DNA of 64,000 nt, from assembly GCF_019308355.1 (NCBI RefSeq), contig NZ_JAAGKM010000008.1, forward strand, positions 34,406 to 98,405, written 5' to 3'. Positions 24,798 to 34,953 of this stretch are shown here, one piece after another. This DNA is from Empedobacter falsenii (GTDB taxonomy: Bacteria > Bacteroidota > Bacteroidia > Flavobacteriales > Weeksellaceae). How positions within the stretch are numbered: the stretch's first letter is position 1; each line of letters starts with the position of its first letter. Below the pieces are notes generated by a model. The model saw only the letters and a program-made list of their open reading frames with translations. It made no database searches and was not told where the DNA came from. The position numbers were made by a program, and so were the translations under genes.

Positions 24798-27700
24798 TTA
24801 GTTAACTAAAACTCCAAATTCGGATCCAGCAGCGTAATCTTGTCCATTCTGAGAACTTAAAGCTGTGAAACGGATATATCTTCCGCGAATTGGTTTGTCG
24901 AACAAAATTGTTTGCAGTTTAGTGTTTTTCTCGAAAGAACCTTCTTTGATAGGGTTACTCCAATTTTTTCCGTCTAAACTAATCTGAACTCTATAATCTT
25001 TTATATTTCCATTAGCTCCATCTTGACGAGGTAAATATGTAAATCCTTTAATCATCTTGAATTCTCCTGCATCAAAATCAACCCAATGAGGATATTGCGC
25101 AACAGTGACAGAATACATCGTATGCCAAATAGAGCTTGGATTACGATCTACAAGATTTGCAGCATCTCCTTCTCCAGTTTCTTGACTTGAAGCAAAAACA
25201 ACTTGTAACGGAATCGTTTCTATTTTAGTAAATTTTGAAGAAACTTTAATGTTCGGATTATTTTTATCCCAAGTAACAATTGTATTCGCATCTCTCAATT
25301 TGAAAGGTTCTGTATACTTCGTTTCTTTTCCATTCCCGATTTTGTAATACAAATCTGCATGTTGATTTTGGCTCAAAATTGTAACTTCCCCAATTTTGTT
25401 TCGTGTAATAAGAAGTGGAGAATCTCCTGCTCCTTTTACTTTTGCTTGCGTTGAATAATTATTGCTTTGAACAGGACGAATAATAAATCCAAAAGTTGTT
25501 GCGTTTGGTTTTACACGATCTTGTTCTAATGGTGGTCCTTGCCCACAACTATTTCCTCCAAGCCCTGTAACACCAGCATCTAAATGCATATACGTTCCAT
25601 TACTTTTTGGTAATTGATAGAAATGAGGCGTTTGCGTTAATTCTAATTCGCTCCAAGGCAAAACAGAAGTTGACATCAAATCTTTGCTTACAAAAACAAC
25701 CCCATTTCCAGAAGTATCAGTTAAAGAACTCCATCTAACTTCCTCATTATTACTCATACTTTGCGGATTTGGCCACGGTACAAACTGATCTTTCACTGTA
25801 CTTTTATGAAATTCAATATTCTGAGCGGTTTTACGATCTGCATAATTATTAATCGGACCGCGTCCGTAATAGTTGTAATTGCTCAAATTTTCTGGTAATT
25901 TCAATTCATAACCTAAACGCGCTAAAGCAAGCGATTCGTCATTTGAAGTAATACTTGACGATAATTCGATTGAACCATCTGGATAAATCGTCCAAACTTG
26001 ATTTGAAGTAAATTTGAAATCATTTTCCCCAAATACTTGGTCTTTGTGTTCTTCGATCTTATATGTTCCAGAAGTACCTCCTAAAAGTGATGCGCTATTT
26101 GGCGCTTGTGATTCTACAACATACGATAATACAATTGCGCCATCTTTTCTTGTGTAAGAAGTTGATGATAAAACTTTGTGTTTTAAATTATGTAAACCTT
26201 TTTGAAACCATTGCTGATACGCCCAGTTGTCATTATCCATTGGTGCACGATAAGCATCTAATTTTGGACCGTCACCATCTTTAATAATCGTTTGGTTATT
26301 ATAATTTAAACTATAAATAGTTCCAGTTTGATTATCAAATTTTACAGCGAAACCATTTCCACTAATTGTTTTTAGTTTTTCTGAATCTGTTATGGTAATT
26401 TGATTTGTTTTTTGAACTTCTTGAATTGTCGGAATTTGTTCTGCAGCTTTCACAAAAATTTGTTCTTCCATTTGAACATAATCTTTCTTCGCCCACAATT
26501 GATCATGATTTTGCTTGAATTGAATTTTTACAAAATACTCTGATGTAGGTTTTAATTTTGATTGATTAATTGGTAAACGAACGATTTGTTTTTCGCGAGG
26601 ACTAATGATTTTTTTAGGCTCAATAAAAGCTGTACTTCTTTCAATTTCGATTCCATCTTCGTATAAAGCCCATTCTGGCGTGTAATCTTCTAACGAAATG
26701 AAATAATTTTTATTAAAAATTTCGATTTCACCATTCAAGATATTTGCAGGTTTTACACCAACATTTTGATAGACTTTTTTAACTTCCCAGTAAGAAGGTT
26801 TTTCCTTTAAATCAGCGAAAACTAATCCATTGTTTACAAACGTTCCGTCATTTGGTTTATCCCCGAAATTACCTCCGTAAGCGAAGAATTTTTCGCCTGT
26901 CTTTTTATCATAATAATACATTGCTTGGTCAACCCAATCCCAAATAGCACCTCCCATAAAGAAGTTGGTAGATTCCATTGCTTCCCAATAATCTATCAGA
27001 TTTCCAGCTGCATTTCCCATTCCATGCGCATATTCAGAAATATGGAAAGGATATTTTAACTTATAATTTCCTTGTACAGCATCACGAACCCAATTGATAG
27101 AAGGGTATTGATTAGATCCCATATCAACAATTGCATTATTTCGCTCGTATTGAACAGGACGAGAAGTATCAATTTTTTTGATTGCATTGTAGGCTTCAAC
27201 AAAATTATTTCCAGGACCAGCTTCATTTCCTAAAGAGCAAATAACGATAGAAGGATGATTGATTGTTGCATGAAACATCTCTACATTACGTGCCACGTGC
27301 GCATCTCTCCACTCTTTTGGATGAGAGATTGAAGCTTCACCGTAGTAATATTGGTGACTTTCTGCATTGGCCTCGTCCTCTAAATAAATCCCATATTTGT
27401 CGCATAAATAATACCAATAAGGATCATCTGGATAATGTGAGTTACGAACATGGTTAATATTTGCACGTTTCATCAACTTAATTTCTTCTTCCATCTGTTG
27501 ACGTGTCACAACTTTTCCTTTTTCAGGATTTGTTTCGTGGCGGTTAACACCTTTCAGTTTTATTGTTTTTCCATTTACATAGAAATAACGTCCAGCCAAA
27601 CCAAACTCATCATCTACAGCTTTTGTATCTTTAATTTCAACCTTTCTAAATCCTACATTCGTCGAAACTGTTTCGATGGTTTTGTTCTTTGTATCTTTTA

Positions 27701-28848
27701 ATTCTCCAACTAATGTATAACGATAAGGACGCTCTGCTAACCAAAGATTTGCATTCTTTAGTTTTAGTTTGTAAATAGATGAAGAATTAGGATTGATTGT
27801 AACTGCATCAGAATTGATAATATATTCAGTTGTTGCAACTTTGTCAGTTTCGTCACTGTATAATTTATTTTGATAAAATGTATAAGCAATTTTATAACCT
27901 TTTGCGGCTTTATTTGATAAATTTCTAATATCAGCCGAAATATTTAGTTCACCATCTTTATAGTTATTCGTTACATCAGGAATTACAACCAAATCTCTAA
28001 CTTGGATTTTCGGTTTTGATGTTAATGAAACTGTACGAAAAATTCCTAGCAATCTAAACATATCTTGTGCTTCTAAGAATGAAGCGTCAGAATTCCTATA
28101 GACTTCAACTGCTACAGAGTTTTCACCTTTTTTATTTAGATAAGGTGTAATGTTAAATGAAGCTAAATTTCTAGAATTTTTAGAAAAACCAACATATTTT
28201 CAATTAATCTATAAATAGAAAAATGAATCTACTCCATCAAAATTCATGTAAATATAACGTCCATCCCAATTTTTAGGAACATCGAATGTACGTTTGTACG
28301 AACCAACTAAGTATATATTATCCAATCTTTATTTGGCTCTCGCATTACACCTCCTTTCCAATCGTCTATTTTTACAGTATGTTGAAAGATAACTTTTTGA
28401 TTGACATAAATTGGAACACCATATTTTAAATCTCCATTTTTCTGTATTCCGAAAATATTCCAACTCATTGGAACAGGAACATCGTCCAAGAAGAGGTATC
28501 AAAATTGTTTTCGTAAAAATTTTTCGGTCTTTCGTTTGGGTTTTTTGCCCAATTAAATTTCCAAATACCATTCAAATTCATCCAGTATGGGCTATTTTCT
28601 GGTAAAAGTTTTACAGCTTGATTTTGATTTTCGAAAGAGAAGAAATAACTCTTTGGTAATTCTTTATTAAAGGATAAATTCATTGGAGATTACCATTCGT
28701 TACCGTCTGGAGAATCTTTCGTTCCGTAATTGAAGCCCCCTAAATTATGCATAAAAGGATTTTCAATTGGCGGATTTGTTTGTGCAAAAGTTGTCTGAAC
28801 AACAAGTGCAGAAACAATAACTTTACTGTACTTTGTTATAAGATTCAT
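24798..28848 (-). pseudogene. GH2 beta-galactosidase with C-terminal F5/8 domain, disrupted near the 5' end
   Basis: The full gene would start at ATG 28848 with a signal peptide (VSALVVQTTFAQ). Translating piecewise gives the standard GH2 order: sugar-binding jelly roll, immunoglobulin-like domain, TIM barrel with acid/base Glu280 in SLGNEAGPG and nucleophile Glu343 in HISEYAHGMGN (numbered from 28061), galactosidase small chain (APMDNDNW), then a chitobiase-like and an F5/8 type C domain. Lesions seen: TAA 28690-28692; a frameshift near 28489 (SSW to DDVPVP); another near 28310-28330 (DWIIY to VGSYKR); TAG 28209-28211 and TGA 28200-28202 within FYL*IN*KYVGF. The remaining 1087-codon frame (24798-28061) is intact. 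It may be inactive, or sequence errors may be clustered here. Confidence 0.87.
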
Positions 28849-29060
28849 TTTTCAACAATCATTTTTAATCACGTGTTAAACAAATATAGTTTTGATTATT
28901 AAACGATTATGCTTATTTGAAGAAGTTAAAATAAGGTGATAAAATTGTAAATAATTGTTTTTTAATCTTATGGTTGATTTATGATTTTTTTTTCTAAAAT
29001 AGATAGAATTAGAGAAAAATTTTAATTTGATTAAAAGAATTGTTTAAAAAGTATTATTGT

Positions 29061-29092
29061 AAAAAAAGACCACTTGCAAAAGTGGTCTTTAG
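29061..29092 (-). terminator. intrinsic terminator of pepD
   Basis: Stem AAAGACCACTT/AAGTGGTCTTT; read on the minus strand it is followed by a T7 tract. It lies 20 bases past the pepD stop. The rest of 28849-29060 shows only AT-rich sequence with no gene. Confidence 0.8.
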
Positions 29093-29111
29093 ATTAAGTT
29101 TTCAGCTTAAA

Positions 29112-30602
29112 TTATATATTTTTTGAATTTGCACAGCTGTAATTAACTGGACCATCGTTTGGAATATCTTTTAAAATATCTAATAAATAATCCCAGAATT
29201 TTTGTACAGAAGCAATTTCTACTTTTTCGTCAGGAGAGTGAGCACCAGAGATGTTTGGACCAAAAGAAATCATATCCAAACCTGGATAATTTGTTCCAAT
29301 AATTCCGCATTCTAAACCTGCGTGGCAAGCCACAACTTTTGGTTCTTCTCCAAATTTTGAAACATAAATTCCTTTCATCAATTCTAAAATTTCAGAATGA
29401 GTATTTGCTTTCCAACCTGGGTAAGAACCAGAGAATTTAACCTCAAAACCACCTAATTCGAAACCAGCTTTTAATGTTTGTGCTAATGCTTCTTTACCTG
29501 ATTCTATAGAAGAACGCGTTAAACATAAAACACGAGCGTTTCCGTCAATAACTTCTACGCGAGCCACATTGTTAGATGTTTCTACTAAACCTTCAACATC
29601 TGGACTCATTCTGTAAACACCATTGAAAGCTGCCATAATTGTTTGAACAAAAACTTTAGAATCTTGTGCTGACATTGCATCAGTTGCATCAGTTGGTTCT
29701 AGTGTAATCACCATTTTAGGTTCTTTCGTTTCATATTCTTCAATAATTTCAGCGCGTAAAGTTTCGTAAGAAGCTTTGAAAGCGTCAACTTTATCTGTAG
29801 GAATCACAATTTTAGCCCAAGACTCGCGAGGAATAGCGTTACGTAAACTTCCACCTTCCATATGAGCGATTTGTAAACCAAATTCAGTTGCAGCATTTAA
29901 TAAACGAGCAATTAATTTGTTCGAATTTCCTAAACCTTCGTGAATTTGCATTCCAGAGTGTCCACCGTTCAAACCTTTTAATGTTAAGGTAAAAGCAGTT
30001 CCGTTAGTAGCTTCTGTAGTGTAAGCTTTTGTCGCCGTTACATCAACACCACCAGCGCAACCAATGTCTAATTCATCATCTTCTTCGGTATCTAAGTTCA
30101 ACAAGATTTTCCCAGATAAGAATCCAGCTTTCAAACCTAAAGCACCAGTCATTCCAGTTTCTTCGTCAATTGTAAAAAATGCTTCAATAGCTGGATGAGG
30201 AATATCTTTCGATTCTAAAATAGACATAATTGTCGCAACTCCAATTCCGTTATCTGCACCTAAAGTTGTTCCATTTGCTGTAACAAATTTATCATCTTCA
30301 ATGTACATTTCAATTCCTTGTGTTTCAAAATCGAATGTTACATCGTTATTTTTTTGACAAACCATATCCAAGTGCGATTGCATGATCACTTTTTTACGGT
30401 CTTCCATTCCTGGATAAGCAGCTTTTTTGATTAAAACATTTCCTACTTCGTCCGTTTCGACAGGTAAACCTAAATCTTCACCAAATTTGATGATGAACTG
30501 ACGTACTTTTTCTTCTTTCTTAGAAGGTCTTGGAACTGAATTCAATGCTGAGAAGTTTTTCCAGATTGCTTTTGGTTCCAAATTAAGAATATCGTTATTC
30601 AT
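29112..30602 (-). CDS. pepD: aminoacyl-histidine dipeptidase (peptidase D, M20 family)
   Basis: Zn-dependent cytosolic dipeptidase that cleaves Xaa-His dipeptides such as carnosine. 496 residues from ATG 30602. M20 metal-binding motifs are clear: MQSHLDMVCQKN (His-Leu-Asp), LGADNGIGVATIM, TIDEETGMTGA (Glu-Glu pair), LNLDTEEDDELDIGCAGG and VACHAGLECGIIG, with NISGAHSPDEKVEI at the end. I chose 30602 because a TTG-started extension to 30626 would overlap the -7 box TAACTTTG (30631-30624). It is terminated by the hairpin at 29061. Confidence 0.94.
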   Translation of the reverse strand: MNNDILNLEPKAIWKNFSALNSVPRPSKKEEKVRQFIIKFGEDLGLPVETDEVGNVLIKKAAYPGMEDRKKVIMQSHLDMVCQKNNDVTFDFETQGIEMYIEDDKFVTANGTTLGADNGIGVATIMSILESKDIPHPAIEAFFTIDEETGMTGALGLKAGFLSGKILLNLDTEEDDELDIGCAGGVDVTATKAYTTEATNGTAFTLTLKGLNGGHSGMQIHEGLGNSNKLIARLLNAATEFGLQIAHMEGGSLRNAIPRESWAKIVIPTDKVDAFKASYETLRAEIIEEYETKEPKMVITLEPTDATDAMSAQDSKVFVQTIMAAFNGVYRMSPDVEGLVETSNNVARVEVIDGNARVLCLTRSSIESGKEALAQTLKAGFELGGFEVKFSGSYPGWKANTHSEILELMKGIYVSKFGEEPKVVACHAGLECGIIGTNYPGLDMISFGPNISGAHSPDEKVEIASVQKFWDYLLDILKDIPNDGPVNYSCANSKNI

Positions 30603-30623
30603 TGTTTGTTTTTTATTGTTCCT

Positions 30624-30631
30624 CAAAGTTA
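30624..30631 (-). promoter_or_regulatory. -7 element of pepD
   Basis: Read on the minus strand, TAACTTTG matches TAnnTTTG, 22 bases upstream of ATG 30602. No clear -33 element. Confidence 0.45.
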
Positions 30632-30787
30632 CGGAATTGCGACAATATAGTTTTATTAAAGAAGTTTTAAATTTTTTTGATTCTCAACCAACCTTTTTAT
30701 TTTTTTATGAATCATATTATTATAAATGAAAAAATAAAAACGTGATGTAATACGAAAAATACTATTTTTAAATAACACTAATGATTC

Positions 30788-32092
30788 ATGAAGAAATTAA
30801 CACTATTTACAATTTTGACTTTACTCAGTGCAGTATTGTTGAATGTTTTTGTTTTCAAGAAAACTTTCAATGATGACTCAGAGAAGATAATCGCTGAAAC
30901 AAATCAATATAAACATCCAATAAATTCGATTGAAATGACTGAACAAAATAATCAGGATTTAGAATTTTTGAAAATGATGTTAAAAGATAATCGTATTGTT
31001 TTTTTGGGTGAAGGTATACATCAAGATGGACAAACTTTTAAAGCCAAATCACGCTTGATAAAGTATTTGCACGAAAATTTGGATTACAATGTTGTCTTGT
31101 ACGAAGCTGGACAATATGATATGTGGATAACCAACCAAGAAATGGAAAAAGGAACTTTAGGTGTTGGAAAAGATTCGATTGCGGGACTTGGTATGTTTAA
31201 TTTTTGGTGGGATAATAAAGAAACTCAACCTCTAAATAACTATTATTTACAAACTAAGAAAACAAATAATCCAATCACATTAGGTGGTTTTGATATGCAA
31301 TATTCTGGTGATTTACTGACAGAAATTTTAAATAATGGGTATTTAAGACGTATAAAATTATTAAGAGAGTTTTTAGCGAATCAAAATATATCTTTATATG
31401 ATTACCCTTTTTTAAATCAAAATATTGATAATCTTACAATTTTTAGATATAAAAAATTTACTGAAGCTACATATAAAAAAAATGAAATTACTCAACTCCT
31501 TAAAGAGTTACAATCGATTTCATTACGAATATCAAGGCTTCCAAAAACTGAAGAAACTAAAATCTATTCACGTTATCTGAAAGATATTAAAAACCATATT
31601 CAGAAAAATTTGATGTATAAATCTGGAACTAAGGAAAGTATGAATTTTAGAGATTCTTTGATGATAGAGAATTTAATTTATCAATTGGATTCTCTTTATC
31701 CAAATCAGAAAGTAATTATTTGGTCGGCGAATGTACATGCTTACAAAAAATATTATCCGAATAATTTTAAACCATTGGGACAATATATCAAAGAAAAATA
31801 CAAGAACCAATCGTATGCAATTGGTTTTACTTCGTATGGCGTTTATAATCCTCTGAAACAAATAATTAATACACCTAATAAATATGCGGTAGAGAATGCA
31901 TTTCATCAACTTAATCAGCCTTATTTCTTTTTAGATTTTAGTCAAATTCCGAATCAATCTGCACTAAAATCTGAGTATTATTCAGTTATAGATCAAGGAA
32001 TGAATGTAAAAGCAAAATGGAGTGACTTTGTAGATGGAATTTTTTACATCGATGTTAATCAAGAACCAACACCACTAAAAGAAGAGAAATAA
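30788..32092 (+). CDS. erythromycin esterase-like exported protein
   Basis: 434 residues with an N-terminal membrane anchor or signal (LFTILTLLSAVLLNVFVF). The Ere-superfamily fold is indicated by RIVFLGEGIHQDGQTFKAK (matches the GE.tHG..ef catalytic-loop pattern), YNVVLYEAGQYDMW, FNFWWDN, LGGFDMQYSG and IIWSANVHAYKK. True macrolide esterase activity is not implied; many members have unknown substrates. The stop codon TAA overlaps the ATG of the ABC ATPase gene, so it is translated with the exporter and probably acts with it on the outer side of the membrane (inference). Confidence 0.85.
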   Translation: MKKLTLFTILTLLSAVLLNVFVFKKTFNDDSEKIIAETNQYKHPINSIEMTEQNNQDLEFLKMMLKDNRIVFLGEGIHQDGQTFKAKSRLIKYLHENLDYNVVLYEAGQYDMWITNQEMEKGTLGVGKDSIAGLGMFNFWWDNKETQPLNNYYLQTKKTNNPITLGGFDMQYSGDLLTEILNNGYLRRIKLLREFLANQNISLYDYPFLNQNIDNLTIFRYKKFTEATYKKNEITQLLKELQSISLRISRLPKTEETKIYSRYLKDIKNHIQKNLMYKSGTKESMNFRDSLMIENLIYQLDSLYPNQKVIIWSANVHAYKKYYPNNFKPLGQYIKEKYKNQSYAIGFTSYGVYNPLKQIINTPNKYAVENAFHQLNQPYFFLDFSQIPNQSALKSEYYSVIDQGMNVKAKWSDFVDGIFYIDVNQEPTPLKEEK

Positions 32093-32973
32093 TGAAAAGT
32101 ATAGAAATAAAAGATTTGAATTTTAGTTTCGGGTCAAAACAAATATTAAATCAAGTTAATCTTAATGTTCCGAAAGGAAGTATTTATGGCTATTTGGGGC
32201 GAAATGGAGCAGGAAAATCGACAACAATAAAATTGCTTTTAGGATTATTGAATTCGAATGAAGATACTATTTTCTTGAATGAGTTGAGTATCAAAAAACA
32301 TCCTATTAAGATTCATGCTTTAACAGGTAATTTGATTGAAGCGCCTTGTTTTTACACAAAATTGACTGTTTATGAAAATCTAAAATACTTAGATGTAATT
32401 TACCAAAAAGGTGAGGAGCGAATTAGTGAAGTGTTAGATTTGGTTGATTTGTTGTACGCGGAACATTATAAAACATCTGATTTATCGATGGGAATGAAAC
32501 AACGTTTGGGAATTGCAATAGCGATTTTTCATGATCCAGAAATTTTGATTTTAGATGAACCTCTTAATGGATTGGATGCACAAGGAATTTATGAAATGCG
32601 CGAATTGTTTTTGAGGTTGAATGCATCAGGTAAAACGATTTTTTTGTCAAGTCATATTTTAAGTGAATTAGAACGAGTTGCTACGCATATTGGAATTATA
32701 GAAGGAGGAAAGATGATTTTTGAAGGCAAAAAAGAAGAATTACTTGGGAATGTTGTTCGTAAAGTTGCTATAAAAATAAATGATGCAGAGAAAGCAAAAC
32801 AACTTTTTGAAAATGTAATAATTGAAGATAACGTCATGCATTTTGAAATTGAAAACGATGATGATTTTCATCAAAAAATACAACAATTAATTCAGCATAA
32901 CATTAAAATTTATGATGTTCAGTCTGAAACAGCTAATCTTGAACAAATTTTTATTAACCTAATTCAACACTAA
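32092..32973 (+). CDS. ABC transporter ATP-binding protein (ABC-2 type exporter)
   Basis: 293-residue ATPase: Walker A GYLGRNGAGKSTTIKLLLGL, a signature LSMGMKQRLGIA, Walker B ILILDEPLNGLD and the H-loop FLSSHILSELERV. The C-terminal ~70 residues after the H-loop follow the pattern of drug or peptide exporter ATPases (CcmA/BcrA-like). It is two bases from its permease gene and overlaps the esterase-like gene. Substrate is unknown. Confidence 0.93.
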   Translation: MKSIEIKDLNFSFGSKQILNQVNLNVPKGSIYGYLGRNGAGKSTTIKLLLGLLNSNEDTIFLNELSIKKHPIKIHALTGNLIEAPCFYTKLTVYENLKYLDVIYQKGEERISEVLDLVDLLYAEHYKTSDLSMGMKQRLGIAIAIFHDPEILILDEPLNGLDAQGIYEMRELFLRLNASGKTIFLSSHILSELERVATHIGIIEGGKMIFEGKKEELLGNVVRKVAIKINDAEKAKQLFENVIIEDNVMHFEIENDDDFHQKIQQLIQHNIKIYDVQSETANLEQIFINLIQH

Positions 32974-32974
32974 A

Positions 32975-33736
32975 ATGACAAATACATTTTATAAAGCATT
33001 TGCTTCCGAACGATATAAATTATCAAAAAACAAAGAAATTTTTGGTGTATTATTTTTACCAACTTTAGTCGTTTTAGGTGTTTTTTTCTATTTAATTTAT
33101 AAAGTACCAATGGAACCTATTGCTTTGAATCCGTGGTACGGTTTTTTAGGACGATATGTTTTTATGTTTTTCTATATGCTATTTCCAGTTTTAATTGCTG
33201 TGTTTGTGCATTCATGTTGCGATGTAGAATATAAGAACAACAATTATAAATTGTTATTTACACTGCCCATTTCACATGCTAAAATTTATTTAGCCAAAGC
33301 TTTATTTATTTTAATTATAGTCAGTTTTTCTGTTGTTGGGGCTTATGTGTTTTTTCTATTAAGTGGATATTTATTACAATTTATTTCACCAAATTATGGT
33401 TTTCAGAATTTTGATTTTAGAGAAATTGCTTTTTACACTTTTTTCAAATTATGGATTGGATGTTTAGCTGTATCTATGATACAATTTGCTTTGAGTTTAT
33501 TCTTCAGAAGTTTTATTTATCCAGTAGGTTTTTCTCTATTTGTAACTGTTTTTTGTTCTGTGATTAGTAGTAAAAAGTTTGCAGATTTCATTCCTTATTC
33601 AAGTTCTCCAAAATCATTTGATAACTTAATGAATCAAATAGCATCTTTAGAAAGATTAGATTATATCAACCTTATATACAATATTTTCTTTTTAGGGTTG
33701 AGTTACTTTATCTTTATAAGAAAGAAAAATCTATAA
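32975..33736 (+). CDS. ABC-2 type permease
   Basis: 253 residues with six TM segments (for example GVLFLPTLVVLGVFFYLIYK, YVFMFFYMLFPVLIAVFVH, ALFILIIVSFSVVGAYVFFLL) and an N-terminal basic stretch (FASERYKLSKNK) like that of BcrB/lantibiotic-immunity permeases. Partner of the ATPase two bases upstream. The gene is ended by a bidirectional terminator. Confidence 0.85.
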   Translation: MTNTFYKAFASERYKLSKNKEIFGVLFLPTLVVLGVFFYLIYKVPMEPIALNPWYGFLGRYVFMFFYMLFPVLIAVFVHSCCDVEYKNNNYKLLFTLPISHAKIYLAKALFILIIVSFSVVGAYVFFLLSGYLLQFISPNYGFQNFDFREIAFYTFFKLWIGCLAVSMIQFALSLFFRSFIYPVGFSLFVTVFCSVISSKKFADFIPYSSSPKSFDNLMNQIASLERLDYINLIYNIFFLGLSYFIFIRKKNL

Positions 33737-33738
33737 AG

Positions 33739-33771
33739 CAAAAAATCCCTTGAATTCAAGGGATTTTTTAA
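33739..33771. terminator. bidirectional intrinsic terminator
   Basis: Stem AATCCCTTGAA/TTCAAGGGATT with T6, between the permease gene and the M28 peptidase gene on the other strand. Confidence 0.85.
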
Positions 33772-33787
33772 TGTATACTTTTTATAT

Positions 33788-34813
33788 TTATCTTGTAGAA
33801 GGCATAGGAGATTCTTTGTCTACAACTGGTCTATTTTCGACGTTTGCTAAAATCCAAATTGTATTGAAAGCTAATTTTGTACGACGCGTCAATAAATCAT
33901 ATTCAATTTTATCTGGCGTATCTCCTGGTTTGTGGTAATCATCGTGTACACCATTAAAGAAGAAAACCGACGGAATGTTATGTTTTGCAAAATTATAGTG
34001 GTCAGAACGGTAATAAAAACGATTTGGATCATCTGGTGTATTGTAACGCATATCTAAATTAATTCCTAATCCATCATTTGCCGCTAAAACAGCTTTGTGT
34101 AAATCAGAAGACAACATTTCAGATCCAATAACATACACAAAATCTCTTGTTTTTTCGTTGTGCTCATAATCTACGCGACCAATCATATCAATATTAACAT
34201 TCGCAACTGTGTTTGCAAGAGGAAAAATTGGATGTTCTGAATAATATTTAGAACCTAATAATCCTTTTTCTTCACCAGAAACATGTAACAATAAAACCGA
34301 ACGTTTTGGACGAATGCCTTTCTTCTCAGCTTCGCGGAAAATACGACCAATTTCCATTACAGCAACAGTTCCAGAACCATCATCATCAGCACCAGCATAT
34401 ATTTTTCCGTCTTTTATTCCTTCGTGATCATAATGTGCCGAAATCACCACAATTTCTTCTGGTTTTTCTGATCCTTTGATGAATCCCATCACATTTCTCA
34501 TTTGACCTTTTACTCGGTTAAAAGTTCCAGCAGGAATAATTTGGAAATAATTATTATTTGGTCCATTAATTCCTAATTCTTTGTAATAATTAGAGATATA
34601 GTTTCCCGCTTTTATTTCGCCTTCAGTTCCAGCATTTCTACCTTCCATATCAGGCGCAGCAATGATGTAAAGCTGTTTTTTTAATTCAGCTTCAGAAATT
34701 TTGTCTGTATATTTTACAAGACTCTTTTGATATTTCTCCTGAGAAATTGGTTTTGTAGAATCACAACTTACTAAAGTAGCAGTTAAAGCAATTGCAAATA
34801 AAAATTGTTTCAT
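33788..34813 (-). CDS. M28 family Zn-peptidase lipoprotein
   Basis: 341 residues from ATG 34813. A lipoprotein signal ends in LVSC (MKQFLFAIALTATLVSCDS). The M28 zinc core is complete: VVISAHYDHEG, YAGADDDGSGTVAVMEI, LLHVSGEEKGLLGSKYY, NIDMIGRVD and the last His in VHDDYHKPGDTPDKI. Expected role: aminopeptidase or glutaminyl-cyclase-like peptidase outside the inner membrane. A TTG-started extension to 34852 lies ahead of the signal peptide and is not used. Confidence 0.92.
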   Translation of the reverse strand: MKQFLFAIALTATLVSCDSTKPISQEKYQKSLVKYTDKISEAELKKQLYIIAAPDMEGRNAGTEGEIKAGNYISNYYKELGINGPNNNYFQIIPAGTFNRVKGQMRNVMGFIKGSEKPEEIVVISAHYDHEGIKDGKIYAGADDDGSGTVAVMEIGRIFREAEKKGIRPKRSVLLLHVSGEEKGLLGSKYYSEHPIFPLANTVANVNIDMIGRVDYEHNEKTRDFVYVIGSEMLSSDLHKAVLAANDGLGINLDMRYNTPDDPNRFYYRSDHYNFAKHNIPSVFFFNGVHDDYHKPGDTPDKIEYDLLTRRTKLAFNTIWILANVENRPVVDKESPMPSTR

Positions 34814-34927
34814 GTTAATTTTTTGAATTAAATTTAAAATTAATCTAACCAAGCAGAATAAAAAAGAAAATTTGAATAAAAAACCAATATTTATACGGAT
34901 TCTATCCGATTTTGGGATTGTCTTTTT

Positions 34928-34935
34928 TATATTTG
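34928..34935 (+). promoter_or_regulatory. -7 element of the amino acid permease gene
   Basis: TATATTTG, 19 bases upstream of ATG 34954. TTTG at 34911 is too close for a -33 box, so this is a -7-only call. Confidence 0.4.
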
Positions 34936-34953
34936 CCCGTTTTTAAATAAATT

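Noticed and set aside
28307..28683. Separate small genes upstream of the GH2 frame
   Set aside because: Their translations continue the beta-galactosidase N-terminal domain, so they are fragments of one broken gene.
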